DNA of 34,017 nt from Clostridium sp. (GTDB lineage Bacteria; Bacillota; Clostridia; Lachnospirales; Lachnospiraceae), in the NCBI GenBank assembly GCA_016302185.1, contig JAEDOC010000005.1:1-34017 (forward strand), in the 5' to 3' direction. The notes beneath the pieces are model-generated. The model saw only the letters and a list, made by a program, of their open reading frames with translations, was not told the DNA's origin and ran no database searches. Of the stretch, positions 8,075-15,563 are shown piece by piece. Position 1 is the stretch's first letter. Each line of letters begins with the position of its first letter. A program made the position numbers and the translations under genes.

Positions 8075-8139
8075 TGCTTATATAAGTTCATAATCGGATG
8101 AACGTTTCTACCAACTACCGGAATAGTTGACTATGAGCA
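8075..8139 (+). promoter_or_regulatory. Purine riboswitch aptamer, guanine class
   Basis: P1 is TGCTTATA (8075-8082) paired with TATGAGCA (8132-8139). P2 is GTTCAT (8086-8091) with ATGAAC (8098-8103) and loop AATCGG. P3 is AACTA (8113-8117) with TAGTT (8124-8128) and loop CCGGAA. J1/2 includes TATAA (8081-8085) and J2/3 is GTTTCTACC (8104-8112), both exactly the purine-aptamer core. The base equivalent to position 74 is C8131 in GACTAT, which specifies guanine/hypoxanthine-type ligands; adenine switches carry U. GG in L2 and CC in L3 can form the loop-loop pairs. Both loops are one base shorter than in the Bacillus xpt aptamer. Ligand identity is inferred, not shown. Confidence 0.88.
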
Positions 8140-8180
8140 GTATTGCTGCCTTTCTATTCCGCAGTTGGTTTTATTTTTAT
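8110..8180 (+). terminator. Intrinsic terminator overlapping the aptamer (expression platform)
   Basis: ACCAACT-ACC-GGAATAG (8110-8126) pairs with CTATTCC-GC-AGTTGGT (8154-8169), two 7-bp helices around a small internal loop, followed by TTTTATTTTTAT ending at 8180. The 5' arm is J2/3, P3 and L3 of the aptamer, so terminator and ligand-bound aptamer exclude each other. This predicts transcription on when ligand is bound. AAGGAGG of the gene starts at 8181. Confidence 0.78.
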
Positions 8181-8193
8181 AAGGAGGTTTCAC

Positions 8194-9615
8194 ATGACAG
8201 ATACGAAACTTATGACAGGAAATCAGGCTGATGTTATCATCATCGGTGCGGGACCATCCGGCATCTTCTGTGCCTATGAATTAATCAAGGAAAAACCCGA
8301 CTTAAAGATTCTCATGATCGAAAAGGGGCGGCCCATTGAAAAGCGTGTCTGCCCGAAGCGTACCACCAGAGTCTGCGTCGGCTGCAAGCCCTGTTCCATC
8401 ACCACCGGTTTTGCCGGGGCGGGCGCATTCTCCGACGGCAAGCTCTCGCTGTCCCCCGATGTGGGCGGCAATCTTCCGGAGATTCTCGGCTACGACAAGG
8501 CCAGGGAGCTGATTCAGGAATCCGACAATATCTATCTGAAATTCGGGGCTGATACCAATGTCTACGGAATCGACAAGCAAAAAGAGCTTCGGGAGATCCG
8601 CCGCAAAGCGATTGGCGCCAATTTAAAGCTGATCGAATGTCCCATCCGTCACTTAGGGACGGAAGAAGGCTACAAAATCTACACCCGTCTGCAGCATCAT
8701 CTGGAGAAACAGGGGGTGCAGATGATCTTCAACACCATGGTAGATAATATTCTCATCGAGGGTGACACTGCGAAGGGTGTCGTGACCGATCACGGTGACA
8801 CCTTCTACGCAAAGGAAATCATCGCCGCCATCGGTCGGGAAGGCTCTGACTGGTTCAGCCACATCTGCGGCGAGCACGGCATTGAGACGGAAGTAGGAAC
8901 CGTAGATATCGGTGTACGCGTAGAAGTCCGGGACGAGGTCATGGAATTTTTAAATAAGAACCTCTATGAAGCCAAGCTGGTATATTATACGCCAACCTTC
9001 GATGACAAGGTTCGGACCTTCTGCACCAATCCGTCCGGCGAAGTGGCAACCGAATACTACGAAAACGGCCTGGCAGTGGTCAACGGCCACGCCTACAAAT
9101 CGCAGGAATACAAAACAAACAACACCAACTTTGCCCTTCTGGTGTCCAAAAACTTTACCAAGCCCTTCAAGACACCCATTGAATACGGCAAACACATCGC
9201 CCAGTTAAGCAACATGCTCTGTGACGGAAAGATTCTGGTACAGACCTTTGGTGACTTCCAGCGGGGACGCCGTACCACCGAAGAACGTCTCTGCCGCAAC
9301 AACTTAATCCCCACCTTAAAGGACGCGGTTCCCGGCGACTTATCTCTGGTGCTTCCCCACCGGATTATGGTAGACATCAAAGAGATGATTCTCGCCCTGG
9401 ACAAGGTAACCCCGGGAATCGCCAGCGACGAGACACTTCTCTACGGTGTGGAGGTGAAATTCTACTCCAACAAGGTAGTGGTCAATAAGGACTTTGAAAC
9501 CAGTATCCACGGTCTTCGCGCCATCGGTGACGGCGCTTCCGTGACCAGAGGACTCCAGCAGGCCTCCGCCAACGGCATCAGCGTGGCACGGAGTATCCTG
9601 ACCACCCTACAGTAA
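8194..9615 (+). CDS. FAD-dependent oxidoreductase, COG2509-like, cysteine-rich
   Basis: A 473-aa flavoprotein with an N-terminal dinucleotide-binding motif (VIIIGAGPSGIFCAYEL, residues 14-30) and a C-terminal FAD motif (HGLRAIGDGASVTRGLQQASANG). It matches the family annotated as NAD(P)/FAD-dependent or FAD-dependent dehydrogenase, whose reaction is not well defined. A cysteine cluster follows the FAD motif (C53, C61, C64, C67 in CPKRTTRVCVGCKPC), suggesting metal or Fe-S binding or redox thiols. The frame is open from 8143, but that stretch covers the terminator; ATG 8194 has AAGGAGG at 8181-8187. It is cytoplasmic, with no signal peptide. A guanine-class riboswitch controls it, which hints at purine-linked metabolism, but that is inference. 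It ends at a bidirectional terminator. Confidence 0.9.
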   Translation: MTDTKLMTGNQADVIIIGAGPSGIFCAYELIKEKPDLKILMIEKGRPIEKRVCPKRTTRVCVGCKPCSITTGFAGAGAFSDGKLSLSPDVGGNLPEILGYDKARELIQESDNIYLKFGADTNVYGIDKQKELREIRRKAIGANLKLIECPIRHLGTEEGYKIYTRLQHHLEKQGVQMIFNTMVDNILIEGDTAKGVVTDHGDTFYAKEIIAAIGREGSDWFSHICGEHGIETEVGTVDIGVRVEVRDEVMEFLNKNLYEAKLVYYTPTFDDKVRTFCTNPSGEVATEYYENGLAVVNGHAYKSQEYKTNNTNFALLVSKNFTKPFKTPIEYGKHIAQLSNMLCDGKILVQTFGDFQRGRRTTEERLCRNNLIPTLKDAVPGDLSLVLPHRIMVDIKEMILALDKVTPGIASDETLLYGVEVKFYSNKVVVNKDFETSIHGLRAIGDGASVTRGLQQASANGISVARSILTTLQ

Positions 9616-9638
9616 GCCTTCACCAATGATTACAACAC

Positions 9639-9690
9639 AACAAAAAAGAGAGACAAGGCGTTCTGCTCTGCCCTGTCTCTCTTTTTTGTG
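9639..9690. terminator. Bidirectional terminator between convergent genes
   Basis: ACAAAAAAGAGAGACAAGGC pairs with GCCCTGTCTCTCTTTTTTGT (one mismatch) around a 10-base loop. The A-run and T-run on either side serve both the plus-strand oxidoreductase and the minus-strand S41 peptidase. Confidence 0.92.
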
Positions 9691-9700
9691 TCCCGCTTTT

Positions 9701-10966
9701 TTACTGCTTCAGCACCTCAATTGCCTTCTGCAGCTGATTATCCTTCTCCTCCGGTATCACCGGCATTCTGGCTGCTTCTTCGTCCAGCTCCACCTCGATG
9801 TCCGGCTCGATTCCCTTCTCGTGGATATCATGGCCGTTGGGTGTATAGTAATGGTTGGTAGTCAGCTTAACCGCACTGCCGTCGGACAGCGGGAACAGCG
9901 TCTGAACAATTCCTTTTCCGAAGGTTTTGGTTCCTACAATGGTCGCCGCTTTGTAATCCTTCATGGCACCGGTAAATACCTCCGCCGCGCTGGCAGAATT
10001 GCCGTTTACCAGCACCACCATGGGCAGATCCAGGCTGTGGCCGTCCTCAGCCTTATAAACCTCTTCCTTTTCCTTCTTATCCTTGACCGTCAGGATGCGG
10101 CCCCCGTCCTCCACAATGTAATCCACCATGGAAACTACCGTGGTCAGCTCTCCTCCGGGGTTATCCCGCAGATCCACAATCAGCTTCTTCATTCCCTGAC
10201 TCTGCAGTTCTTCAATCTTACCGGTAAACTGCGATCCCGTCACTTTGTCAAACTCCATGACGGAAATATAGCCTATCTCCCCATCCAGCATTTTTCCGGA
10301 AACCGTCTGTACATCAATCGGACTTCTGGTTACCGTCAGATCCACATATTCATCCTCTTCTTCCCGGTAAACCGTAATTGCCACGTCAGTGCCTTCTTTT
10401 CCTTTGACATAGTTGTTAACGATCAGCGTCAGATCCATCCCTGTCACTTCTGTGCCGTCCACCTTATAGATCATATCTCCCGGAAGAATCCCCGCCTTCT
10501 CGGCAGGGCTGTCCTCAAATACCCGGATAATAGTACAGATTCCTGTCGTCACATCCTGGGATACCAGCGCCCCGATTCCGCAATAGGAGCCGTTGGTCTC
10601 GTCCAGAAAGCTGGCCAGCTCCTCCGGCGTATAATAAGCGGCATAGCGGTCATTCAATCCGGATAAAAAGCCCCGGTAGATACCGGCTTCCTCCTTTGAT
10701 ACCTCCGCCTTTTCCTCAAACAGATAATTCTGACTTACCATGTCCTGCAACTGGGTCAGCTTCTCGCTGATTCGGTCCAAATCCAGTGTTTCCGCTTCCC
10801 CGGCAGGTTCTTCTCCCTGCTGGGCCTGCACCTGCACCTGATTATCTATCACTCTGCGTCCAAACATATAAATTCCGGCGGACGCTCCCACCGTTACCAG
10901 ACAGGCAAAGGCCGTTACCAGTACGCCGACCATCACGCCTCTCCAGAATTTGTTTTTATTATCCAT
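9701..10966 (-). CDS. C-terminal processing peptidase (S41 family, CtpA-like)
   Basis: A membrane-anchored serine protease of the S41 family (421 aa). One N-terminal transmembrane segment (residues about 10-33) puts the catalytic part outside the cytoplasm. A PDZ domain covers about 125-215 (YCGIGALVSQ, PAEKAGILPGDMIYKVDG). The catalytic domain follows, with LIVDLRDNPGG at 262-271. The Ser326 (NSASAAE) and Lys351 (TFGKG) dyad has the 25-residue spacing known from Prc/CtpB. The start at 10966 has CAGGAGG upstream. It is the last gene of the ftsE-ftsX-M23 group, 45 bases after the M23 stop. Ctp proteases can degrade or activate cell-wall hydrolases, so a link to the neighbouring M23 protein is a reasonable inference. 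Confidence 0.94.
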   Translation of the reverse strand: MDNKNKFWRGVMVGVLVTAFACLVTVGASAGIYMFGRRVIDNQVQVQAQQGEEPAGEAETLDLDRISEKLTQLQDMVSQNYLFEEKAEVSKEEAGIYRGFLSGLNDRYAAYYTPEELASFLDETNGSYCGIGALVSQDVTTGICTIIRVFEDSPAEKAGILPGDMIYKVDGTEVTGMDLTLIVNNYVKGKEGTDVAITVYREEEDEYVDLTVTRSPIDVQTVSGKMLDGEIGYISVMEFDKVTGSQFTGKIEELQSQGMKKLIVDLRDNPGGELTTVVSMVDYIVEDGGRILTVKDKKEKEEVYKAEDGHSLDLPMVVLVNGNSASAAEVFTGAMKDYKAATIVGTKTFGKGIVQTLFPLSDGSAVKLTTNHYYTPNGHDIHEKGIEPDIEVELDEEAARMPVIPEEKDNQLQKAIEVLKQ

Positions 10967-11011
10967 CTTTCCTGCCTCCTGATTTTACCCGTTTCCGCAG
11001 CTTCCCTTTCT

Positions 11012-12217
11012 CTACGGACTCACATACTTGGAAGGATTCACATATGTTCCGTTCTGGCGAATGCCAAAATGAAGATGAGGTCCCGTAGAATAGCCGGTGG
11101 AACCCACCTTGGCAATCACGTCTCCCTGTTTTACCGTATCCCCGACAGATACCAGCAGCTTGGAGCAATGCATATACACCGTGGATACCCCGCCGCCGTG
11201 ATTAATCATCACATAATTTCCGGCCGAGTAGCTATATGTAGCGATCGTAACGGTTCCTCCGGCTGCAGCCACGATATTGCTTCCGCTGGATGCACCGATA
11301 TCGATCCCCTTGTGATTACTGGATGCCCCTTCCGTCGGTGACTCCCGATCTCCGAAGCCGGAGGTGATCCGGCTGCTGGCCGGACAGGGCCATATAAATT
11401 TAATATTCCCCAGGCTGACTGTATTATACGTCTTCCCGGCAGTCTCTGCCTTCTTCCTGGCTTCCTCCTCCTGGCGTTTTATCTCCGCCTCAATCTTTTT
11501 GATCTGATCCTCCTGCGCTTTGATATCCTTCTCATAAGCTTCTGCCTGCGCCGTCTTCTCTCCAATCTGGGCATTTACCTTCTGAAGCTCTGCCGTCTTC
11601 TCCTCCGCCAGCTTCTGTACCGAAGCCTGCTTGGCCTTGGTACTCTCCTGAAGAGTTACCAGCTCTTTCTTTTCCGCTTCCAGCTGCTCCTTATCTCTGG
11701 CAATTCCTTCCTTGACCGCCGCATATTCCTCCAGCATCCTCCGATCGTACTCGGAAATCTTGGCAATATATTCCGCCCGGTTCAGAAGCTCCGCCATGGA
11801 CTTTGACTGGAGCAGCAGATCCAGAAAGCTGGAATCCCCTTTTTCATACATATATTTGATCCGAAGCTTCATCGCTTCATACTGCTTCTGCTCCGTCTCT
11901 CCGGCTTCCTCCAACCGTACTGATGTCTCCTGAATTCTGGCTTCTTTCGTGGATATTTCTCCCTCCAACCGGGAAATCTCCGTATTTAACCCATCCAGCT
12001 GCGAGTCCAGCGAACGGACATATTTTTCCGTATCACTCTTTAAACCTTCCAGTTCCCGGATGGCCGCTTCTGTCTTCTTTTTCTCTTCCTCCAAAGAAGA
12101 GATTTTCCCCTTGGCCGCATCCACATCCTTTTTCGTGGCACCATACACCGGTGCTACTGTCAGAGCCGCCAGAAGAAGTGCCAGAAGGAGCCTTCCTCCT
12201 GCTGCTTTTTTCTTCAT
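11012..12217 (-). CDS. EnvC-like coiled-coil M23 peptidoglycan hydrolase
   Basis: A secreted murein endopeptidase of about 401 aa. A signal peptide (MKKKAAGG..LLLALLLAAL..VYGA) is followed by long coiled-coil segments (about residues 30-265) and a C-terminal M23/LytM domain. The zinc and catalytic residues are present: HKGID (H302, D306), YMHCS (H350) and HLHFG (H381, H383). It therefore looks enzymatically active, unlike E. coli EnvC, which only activates amidases. The start is ATG 12217; an upstream in-frame TTG at 12232 sits too close to AAAGGAG. It follows ftsX by 75 bases, so it is the likely FtsEX-controlled hydrolase, comparable in role to PcsB or CwlO. Confidence 0.93.
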   Translation of the reverse strand: MKKKAAGGRLLLALLLAALTVAPVYGATKKDVDAAKGKISSLEEEKKKTEAAIRELEGLKSDTEKYVRSLDSQLDGLNTEISRLEGEISTKEARIQETSVRLEEAGETEQKQYEAMKLRIKYMYEKGDSSFLDLLLQSKSMAELLNRAEYIAKISEYDRRMLEEYAAVKEGIARDKEQLEAEKKELVTLQESTKAKQASVQKLAEEKTAELQKVNAQIGEKTAQAEAYEKDIKAQEDQIKKIEAEIKRQEEEARKKAETAGKTYNTVSLGNIKFIWPCPASSRITSGFGDRESPTEGASSNHKGIDIGASSGSNIVAAAGGTVTIATYSYSAGNYVMINHGGGVSTVYMHCSKLLVSVGDTVKQGDVIAKVGSTGYSTGPHLHFGIRQNGTYVNPSKYVSP

Positions 12218-12292
12218 GTTATTCTTCCCCAAACTCCTTTATCCGTATTGCGCACTGCAGCCTGCAGCCGCATGTTCTGTATTCTCCCGATA

Positions 12293-13201
12293 TTACACTC
12301 TCAGCTGCTTTCGAATCGTAAAGAAGCTGACCGTAAAACCGATTCCCACGCCGAGAAGCATCGCCACTCCTGTCATATAAGGGAAGACCACCTGAATCGG
12401 GAGAAATTCAATGATATTGGACAAAATATTGAATTTCTCCATCATATATACCACCGCATTCCGGTACAGAAAATAGATACCGGTCAGCGGAATCAGAGCG
12501 CCGGCCAGTCCGATCATTACACCTTCAACAATAAACGGCGCACGAATCATGAAATTCGTTGCCCCGATCAGACGCATGATCCGGTTCTCATCTCTGCGGA
12601 ATGCAGCTGCCGTGGAGATCGTATTGCTGATTAAAAACACCGCCACCGCCAACAGAATACCGATAATCACCACAGAAAGCAGTCCCAGCATTTTGTTAAA
12701 GCTGGACAGACCTGCCGCTGTATCATTGGAATAATTTATCTTTCGAATCTCCGGAATCGTCTGCAGCCAGCTGACCATCCTGCTCTGATCCGAAATATCC
12801 TTTAAATAAATCTCATAGGAAGCCGAGCCGGCCAGGGGATTGTCGTCAGCAAATCCGGCAGCCAATTCTTCCGAATCTTTAAAATATTCTTTCTGGAAAT
12901 TCTCCCAGGCGGCTTCGGCAGAGATATAATCCGCTTCTTTTACCTCGCTTCTGGCCCGGATAGTATCTCCAATCTCCAGAATCCTTTCCTCCGGCAATGT
13001 CTCATCAAAAAACACGGTAATTCCCACGGTTGTTTCCGCCTTCTGCACCATATGCTGTACGTTGGCTACCAGCGCAAAAAACAGACAGAACAAAAAAATA
13101 CATGCGGAAATGGTCGCCGTCGACGCCAGGGAAAACCAGATATTCCGAACGATATTTTTCATGCCCTCCCTCAGGCAATAAAAAAAAGTGCTAATCCTCA
13201 T
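12293..13201 (-). CDS. ftsX: Cell-division ABC permease FtsX
   Basis: The membrane partner of FtsE (302 aa). A short cytoplasmic N-terminus (MRISTFFYCLREGMKNIVRN) precedes helix 1 at about 22-45. A large extracellular loop runs from about 50 to 165 and is the expected docking site for the coiled-coil hydrolase encoded next. Three further helices lie in the C-terminal half. This four-helix plan with a large first loop is the FtsX plan. Its ATG at 13201 lies inside the end of ftsE; the genes overlap by 11 bases, so they are translationally coupled. FtsEX does not act as a classical transporter but transmits ATP-driven shape changes to wall hydrolases. Confidence 0.95.
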   Translation of the reverse strand: MRISTFFYCLREGMKNIVRNIWFSLASTATISACIFLFCLFFALVANVQHMVQKAETTVGITVFFDETLPEERILEIGDTIRARSEVKEADYISAEAAWENFQKEYFKDSEELAAGFADDNPLAGSASYEIYLKDISDQSRMVSWLQTIPEIRKINYSNDTAAGLSSFNKMLGLLSVVIIGILLAVAVFLISNTISTAAAFRRDENRIMRLIGATNFMIRAPFIVEGVMIGLAGALIPLTGIYFLYRNAVVYMMEKFNILSNIIEFLPIQVVFPYMTGVAMLLGVGIGFTVSFFTIRKQLRV

Positions 13202-13877
13202 GCTTCTTACCGCCCTTTTCTCTTTCTTCCTTCAGCACACCGTGATCCAGCGTGATCACCCGCTTTCTCATCTGCTTTACGATCTCCTGGCTGTGGGTCA
13301 CCACCAGCACGGTGGTTCCCCGCCGGTTAATCTCCTCCAGCAGTGCCATGATCTCCATGGAATTATGGGCATCCAGGTTTCCGGTAGGCTCATCCGCCAG
13401 AAGAATCTCCGGTGAATTGATCAATGCTCTTGCAATCGCCACCCGCTGCTGCTCACCGCCGGAGAGCTGTTTCGGATAACACTTATACTTTGAAGAAAGT
13501 CCGACCATGCGCAGCATCTCCGGCACATTTTCCTTGATCGTACGTGTCGGCACACCAATCACCCGCTGGGCAAAGGCCACATTTTCATAAACCGTTTTGT
13601 CCTTCAGAAGGCGGAAATCCTGGAATACAACTCCCAGACGGCGCCGGTACTTCGGTACATATCTCCGGGGCATCTTGCCCAGATCCATGTCGTTGACCAC
13701 AATCTTTCCGGAAGTCGGCTCTACTTCCTTCAGTAAAAGCTTCAGCAGCGTTGATTTGCCGGACCCGCTGCGGCCCATGATGAAGACAAATTCCCCATCT
13801 TCAATCGAAATATCGATATTGCGCAGGGCACGGGTGCCCGTTTTATAAGTCATGCTGAGATCCGTTATCTCTATCAT
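13191..13877 (-). CDS. ftsE: Cell-division ABC ATPase FtsE
   Basis: The ATPase of the FtsEX complex (228 aa, typical length). Walker A is GRSGSGKST (35-43), the Q-loop is FQD (Q86), the signature is LSGGEQQR (138-145), Walker B is ILLADEPTGNLD (158-169) and the switch is His195. The frame is open to 13943, but this includes a hairpin. ATG 13877 has TGAGGAAA upstream and begins MIEITDLS, so it is taken as the start. It overlaps ftsX by 11 bases. Upstream is a CdaR/PucR regulator gene with a hairpin between them. I could not identify a convincing promoter in the 108-base gap. Confidence 0.96.
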   Translation of the reverse strand: MIEITDLSMTYKTGTRALRNIDISIEDGEFVFIMGRSGSGKSTLLKLLLKEVEPTSGKIVVNDMDLGKMPRRYVPKYRRRLGVVFQDFRLLKDKTVYENVAFAQRVIGVPTRTIKENVPEMLRMVGLSSKYKCYPKQLSGGEQQRVAIARALINSPEILLADEPTGNLDAHNSMEIMALLEEINRRGTTVLVVTHSQEIVKQMRKRVITLDHGVLKEEREKGGKKHED

Positions 13878-13904
13878 ACGTGTTTCCTCAATTATAATAC
13901 AAAG

Positions 13905-13942
13905 TGCTGCGGTACAAGGCATAGAGCACCTGTACCACAGCA
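13905..13942 (-). terminator. Hairpin between cdaR-like gene and ftsE, possible terminator
   Basis: On the minus strand TGCTGTGGTACA pairs with TGTACCGCAGCA, 12 bp with one wobble. CTTTGTATTATAATT follows, an AT-rich but broken U-tract. It could end the regulator transcript or act as an attenuator in the ftsEX leader. The embedded TATAAT lies too close to the ftsE Shine-Dalgarno to serve ftsE. Confidence 0.5.
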
Positions 13943-13985
13943 TTACTCATTTCTGCTTATCTCTTTTTCAATGAAACTGCTTTCA

Positions 13986-15074
13986 TCAATAATCCATCGT
14001 TTCCATATATTTCATGTATTTTACAACCATCAGAGCAATCTTGAAGGTAATGGCATCTTCAAAAACTCTCAGATCCAGGCCGGTGCTCTTCTGCAGCTTG
14101 TCCAGACGATACACCAGTGTATTTCGATGGATATAAAGCTGGCGGGAGGTCTCGGATACATTCAGGCTGTTCTCAAAGAACTTATTAATCGTTGTCAGCG
14201 TCTCCTCGTCAAATTCATCGGGAGATTTGCCATCGAAGATCTCCTTGATGAACATCCGACACAACGGCAGCGGCAGCTGATAGATCAGACGGCCGATACC
14301 CAGCTTACTGTAAGCAACCACATTCTTGGTGCTGTAGAAAATCTTACCTACATCCAGCGCCATCTTGGCTTCCTTATAGGATCGGGAAACATCCTTAATC
14401 TCATTCACGATGGTACCAAAGGCTACATTGACTCTGGTCAGCGCCTCCGTATTCAGCATATCCACGATCATACAGGCAGTCTTCTCCAGATCATCGTAGG
14501 TTTCTCCTACCTTCACTTCCTTCACCAGAATGATGTTCTTCTCATCCACCGCAGTAATAAAGTCCTTGGTCTTCGCAGAGAAAAGACTACGCACGGTCTC
14601 CAGCGCATTCACATCTTTCTCATGCTGCGTCTCAATGATGAAAACCACCCGTTTTACGTTAGTCTCAATATGAAGCTTCTTGGCACGGTTATAAATATCC
14701 ACCAGAAGCAGATTATCCAGAAGCAGGTTCTTAATAAAATTGTCCTTATCAAACCGCTCCTTATAGGCTACCAGCAGGTTCTGAATCTGGAACGCTGCCA
14801 TCTTGCCCACCATGTATACATCATCGCTGCCGCCTCTGGCAAGCAGAATATATTCCAGCTGATGTTCATCGAATACCTTGAAAAATTGATATCCCTGAAT
14901 TACCTGACTGTCCGCCGGAGAGTCTACGAAAGTCAGAATTGCACTCTCATACTCCTCTGCACCGGTAAATGTCGATGCCAGTATCTTCCCCTCTGTATCA
15001 CATACACAGAGATCCACTCTCGTAATTCCTTTTAAGCCCTCAATATTTGTCTGGAGTATCTGATTCGAAATCAT
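13986..15074 (-). CDS. CdaR/PucR-family transcriptional regulator
   Basis: A 362-aa cytoplasmic DNA-binding protein. The C-terminal helix-turn-helix of the PucR type is clear near residues 305-355 (LNVSETSRQLYIHRNTLVYRLDKL). The N-terminal part (ITRVDLCVCDTEGKILAST) resembles the sensory region of CdaR-like sugar-diacid regulators, and the middle is GGDEF-like in PucR proteins. The ligand is unknown. ATG 15074 has AAGGAGAG upstream; the in-frame ATG at 15095 lacks one. A TATAAT at 15113-15108 in an AT-rich stretch is the probable -10 of its own promoter; the -35 is unclear. It lies between a sugar-type ABC ATPase and ftsE, so its target is not obvious from context. Confidence 0.87.
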   Translation of the reverse strand: MISNQILQTNIEGLKGITRVDLCVCDTEGKILASTFTGAEEYESAILTFVDSPADSQVIQGYQFFKVFDEHQLEYILLARGGSDDVYMVGKMAAFQIQNLLVAYKERFDKDNFIKNLLLDNLLLVDIYNRAKKLHIETNVKRVVFIIETQHEKDVNALETVRSLFSAKTKDFITAVDEKNIILVKEVKVGETYDDLEKTACMIVDMLNTEALTRVNVAFGTIVNEIKDVSRSYKEAKMALDVGKIFYSTKNVVAYSKLGIGRLIYQLPLPLCRMFIKEIFDGKSPDEFDEETLTTINKFFENSLNVSETSRQLYIHRNTLVYRLDKLQKSTGLDLRVFEDAITFKIALMVVKYMKYMETMDY

Positions 15075-15128
15075 ATTCTTCTCTCCTTTTCTCATATTTT
15101 CCCACTTATTATATTAATTCAAAAATTG

Positions 15129-15179
15129 AAAAAAAAAAAGGGGGGGAGCCGGAAAAAAATGATCTTTTTTTCCGGCTCC
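15129..15179 (-). terminator. Terminator with homopolymer tail
   Basis: GGAGCCGGAAAAAAA (15145-15159) and TTTTTTTCCGGCTCC (15165-15179) form a perfect 15-bp stem with a 5-base loop. On the minus strand the stem is followed by five C and then eleven T (15139-15129). It ends the transcript coming from the ABC ATPase gene and the small ORFs. Confidence 0.8.
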
Positions 15180-15194
15180 ATTTATCAGAGGAGA

Positions 15195-15335
15195 CTATTT
15201 TTCCAGAGATTCCACAATACTGTCGGCCAATGCCTCCAGCTCTGCCTCCTTATCCGGATGAAGAGCGGAAGCCAGAGACAGACGTTCATTCAATACTGTC
15301 ATATTCTTTAACTGTTCATCTACAAATTTCTGCAT
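15195..15335 (-). CDS. Small hypothetical ORF (46 aa), possibly the 3' part of a broken gene
   Basis: Reads MQKFVDEQLKNMTVLNERL, continues as an acidic amphipathic helix (DKEAELEALADSIVESLEK) and stops at TAG 15197-15195, just ahead of a terminator. Only a weak GGTGA stands before the ATG. It is in the same frame as the ORF at 15360-15563, separated by one TAA, so both may be pieces of one decayed gene. I do not recognise the family. Confidence 0.3.
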   Translation of the reverse strand: MQKFVDEQLKNMTVLNERLSLASALHPDKEAELEALADSIVESLEK

Positions 15336-15359
15336 CAAATCACCGGATAGATACCCAGA

Positions 15360-15563
15360 TTAAAAGGCCTGCGGCTTAATCTCATTTTCCGCAAACTCCG
15401 ACTGCTGTTCTTCCGCCCCAAACAGAATGGTCCGCAGATCCTTCGAACGAAGCTCTGTATCAATCAGCTTTTGAATACCTGACAGCTGCTCATGTGCCGT
15501 GCAGCTTCTCCTCTTCTTCCTGCACCACTCACAGGAATATCCCGGTGTCATACAGGAAGACAA
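15360..15563 (-). CDS. Small cysteine-rich hypothetical ORF (67 aa), possible gene remnant
   Basis: The frame reads on from a TTG at 15563 (ATG at 15551) and contains CMTPGYSCEWCRKKRRSC, then a helical stretch (IQKLIDTELRSKDLRTIL). The frame continues open upstream to the stop of the ABC ATPase gene but has no good start or Shine-Dalgarno. It ends in TAA, after which the same frame continues into the 46-aa ORF. The product is not recognised, and a pseudogene is as likely as a real small gene. Confidence 0.28.
   Translation of the reverse strand: MSSCMTPGYSCEWCRKKRRSCTAHEQLSGIQKLIDTELRSKDLRTILFGAEEQQSEFAENEIKPQAF

Noticed and set aside
9626..10666. 346-aa plus-strand open frame
   Set aside because: It lies antisense to the S41 peptidase, starts inside the bidirectional terminator, and shows no domain motif.
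11949..12380. Plus-strand open frames of 130-145 aa antisense to the EnvC-like gene
   Set aside because: Shadow frames of a coiled-coil gene with biased codons; no start signals or motifs.
13890..13900. TATAAT as a -10 box for ftsE
   Set aside because: A start point from it would fall on the Shine-Dalgarno of ftsE, and no -35 stands at 16-18 bases.
13971..15035. 354-aa plus-strand open frame
   Set aside because: It is antisense to the CdaR/PucR gene, which has a recognisable helix-turn-helix and a ribosome binding site; the plus frame has neither.
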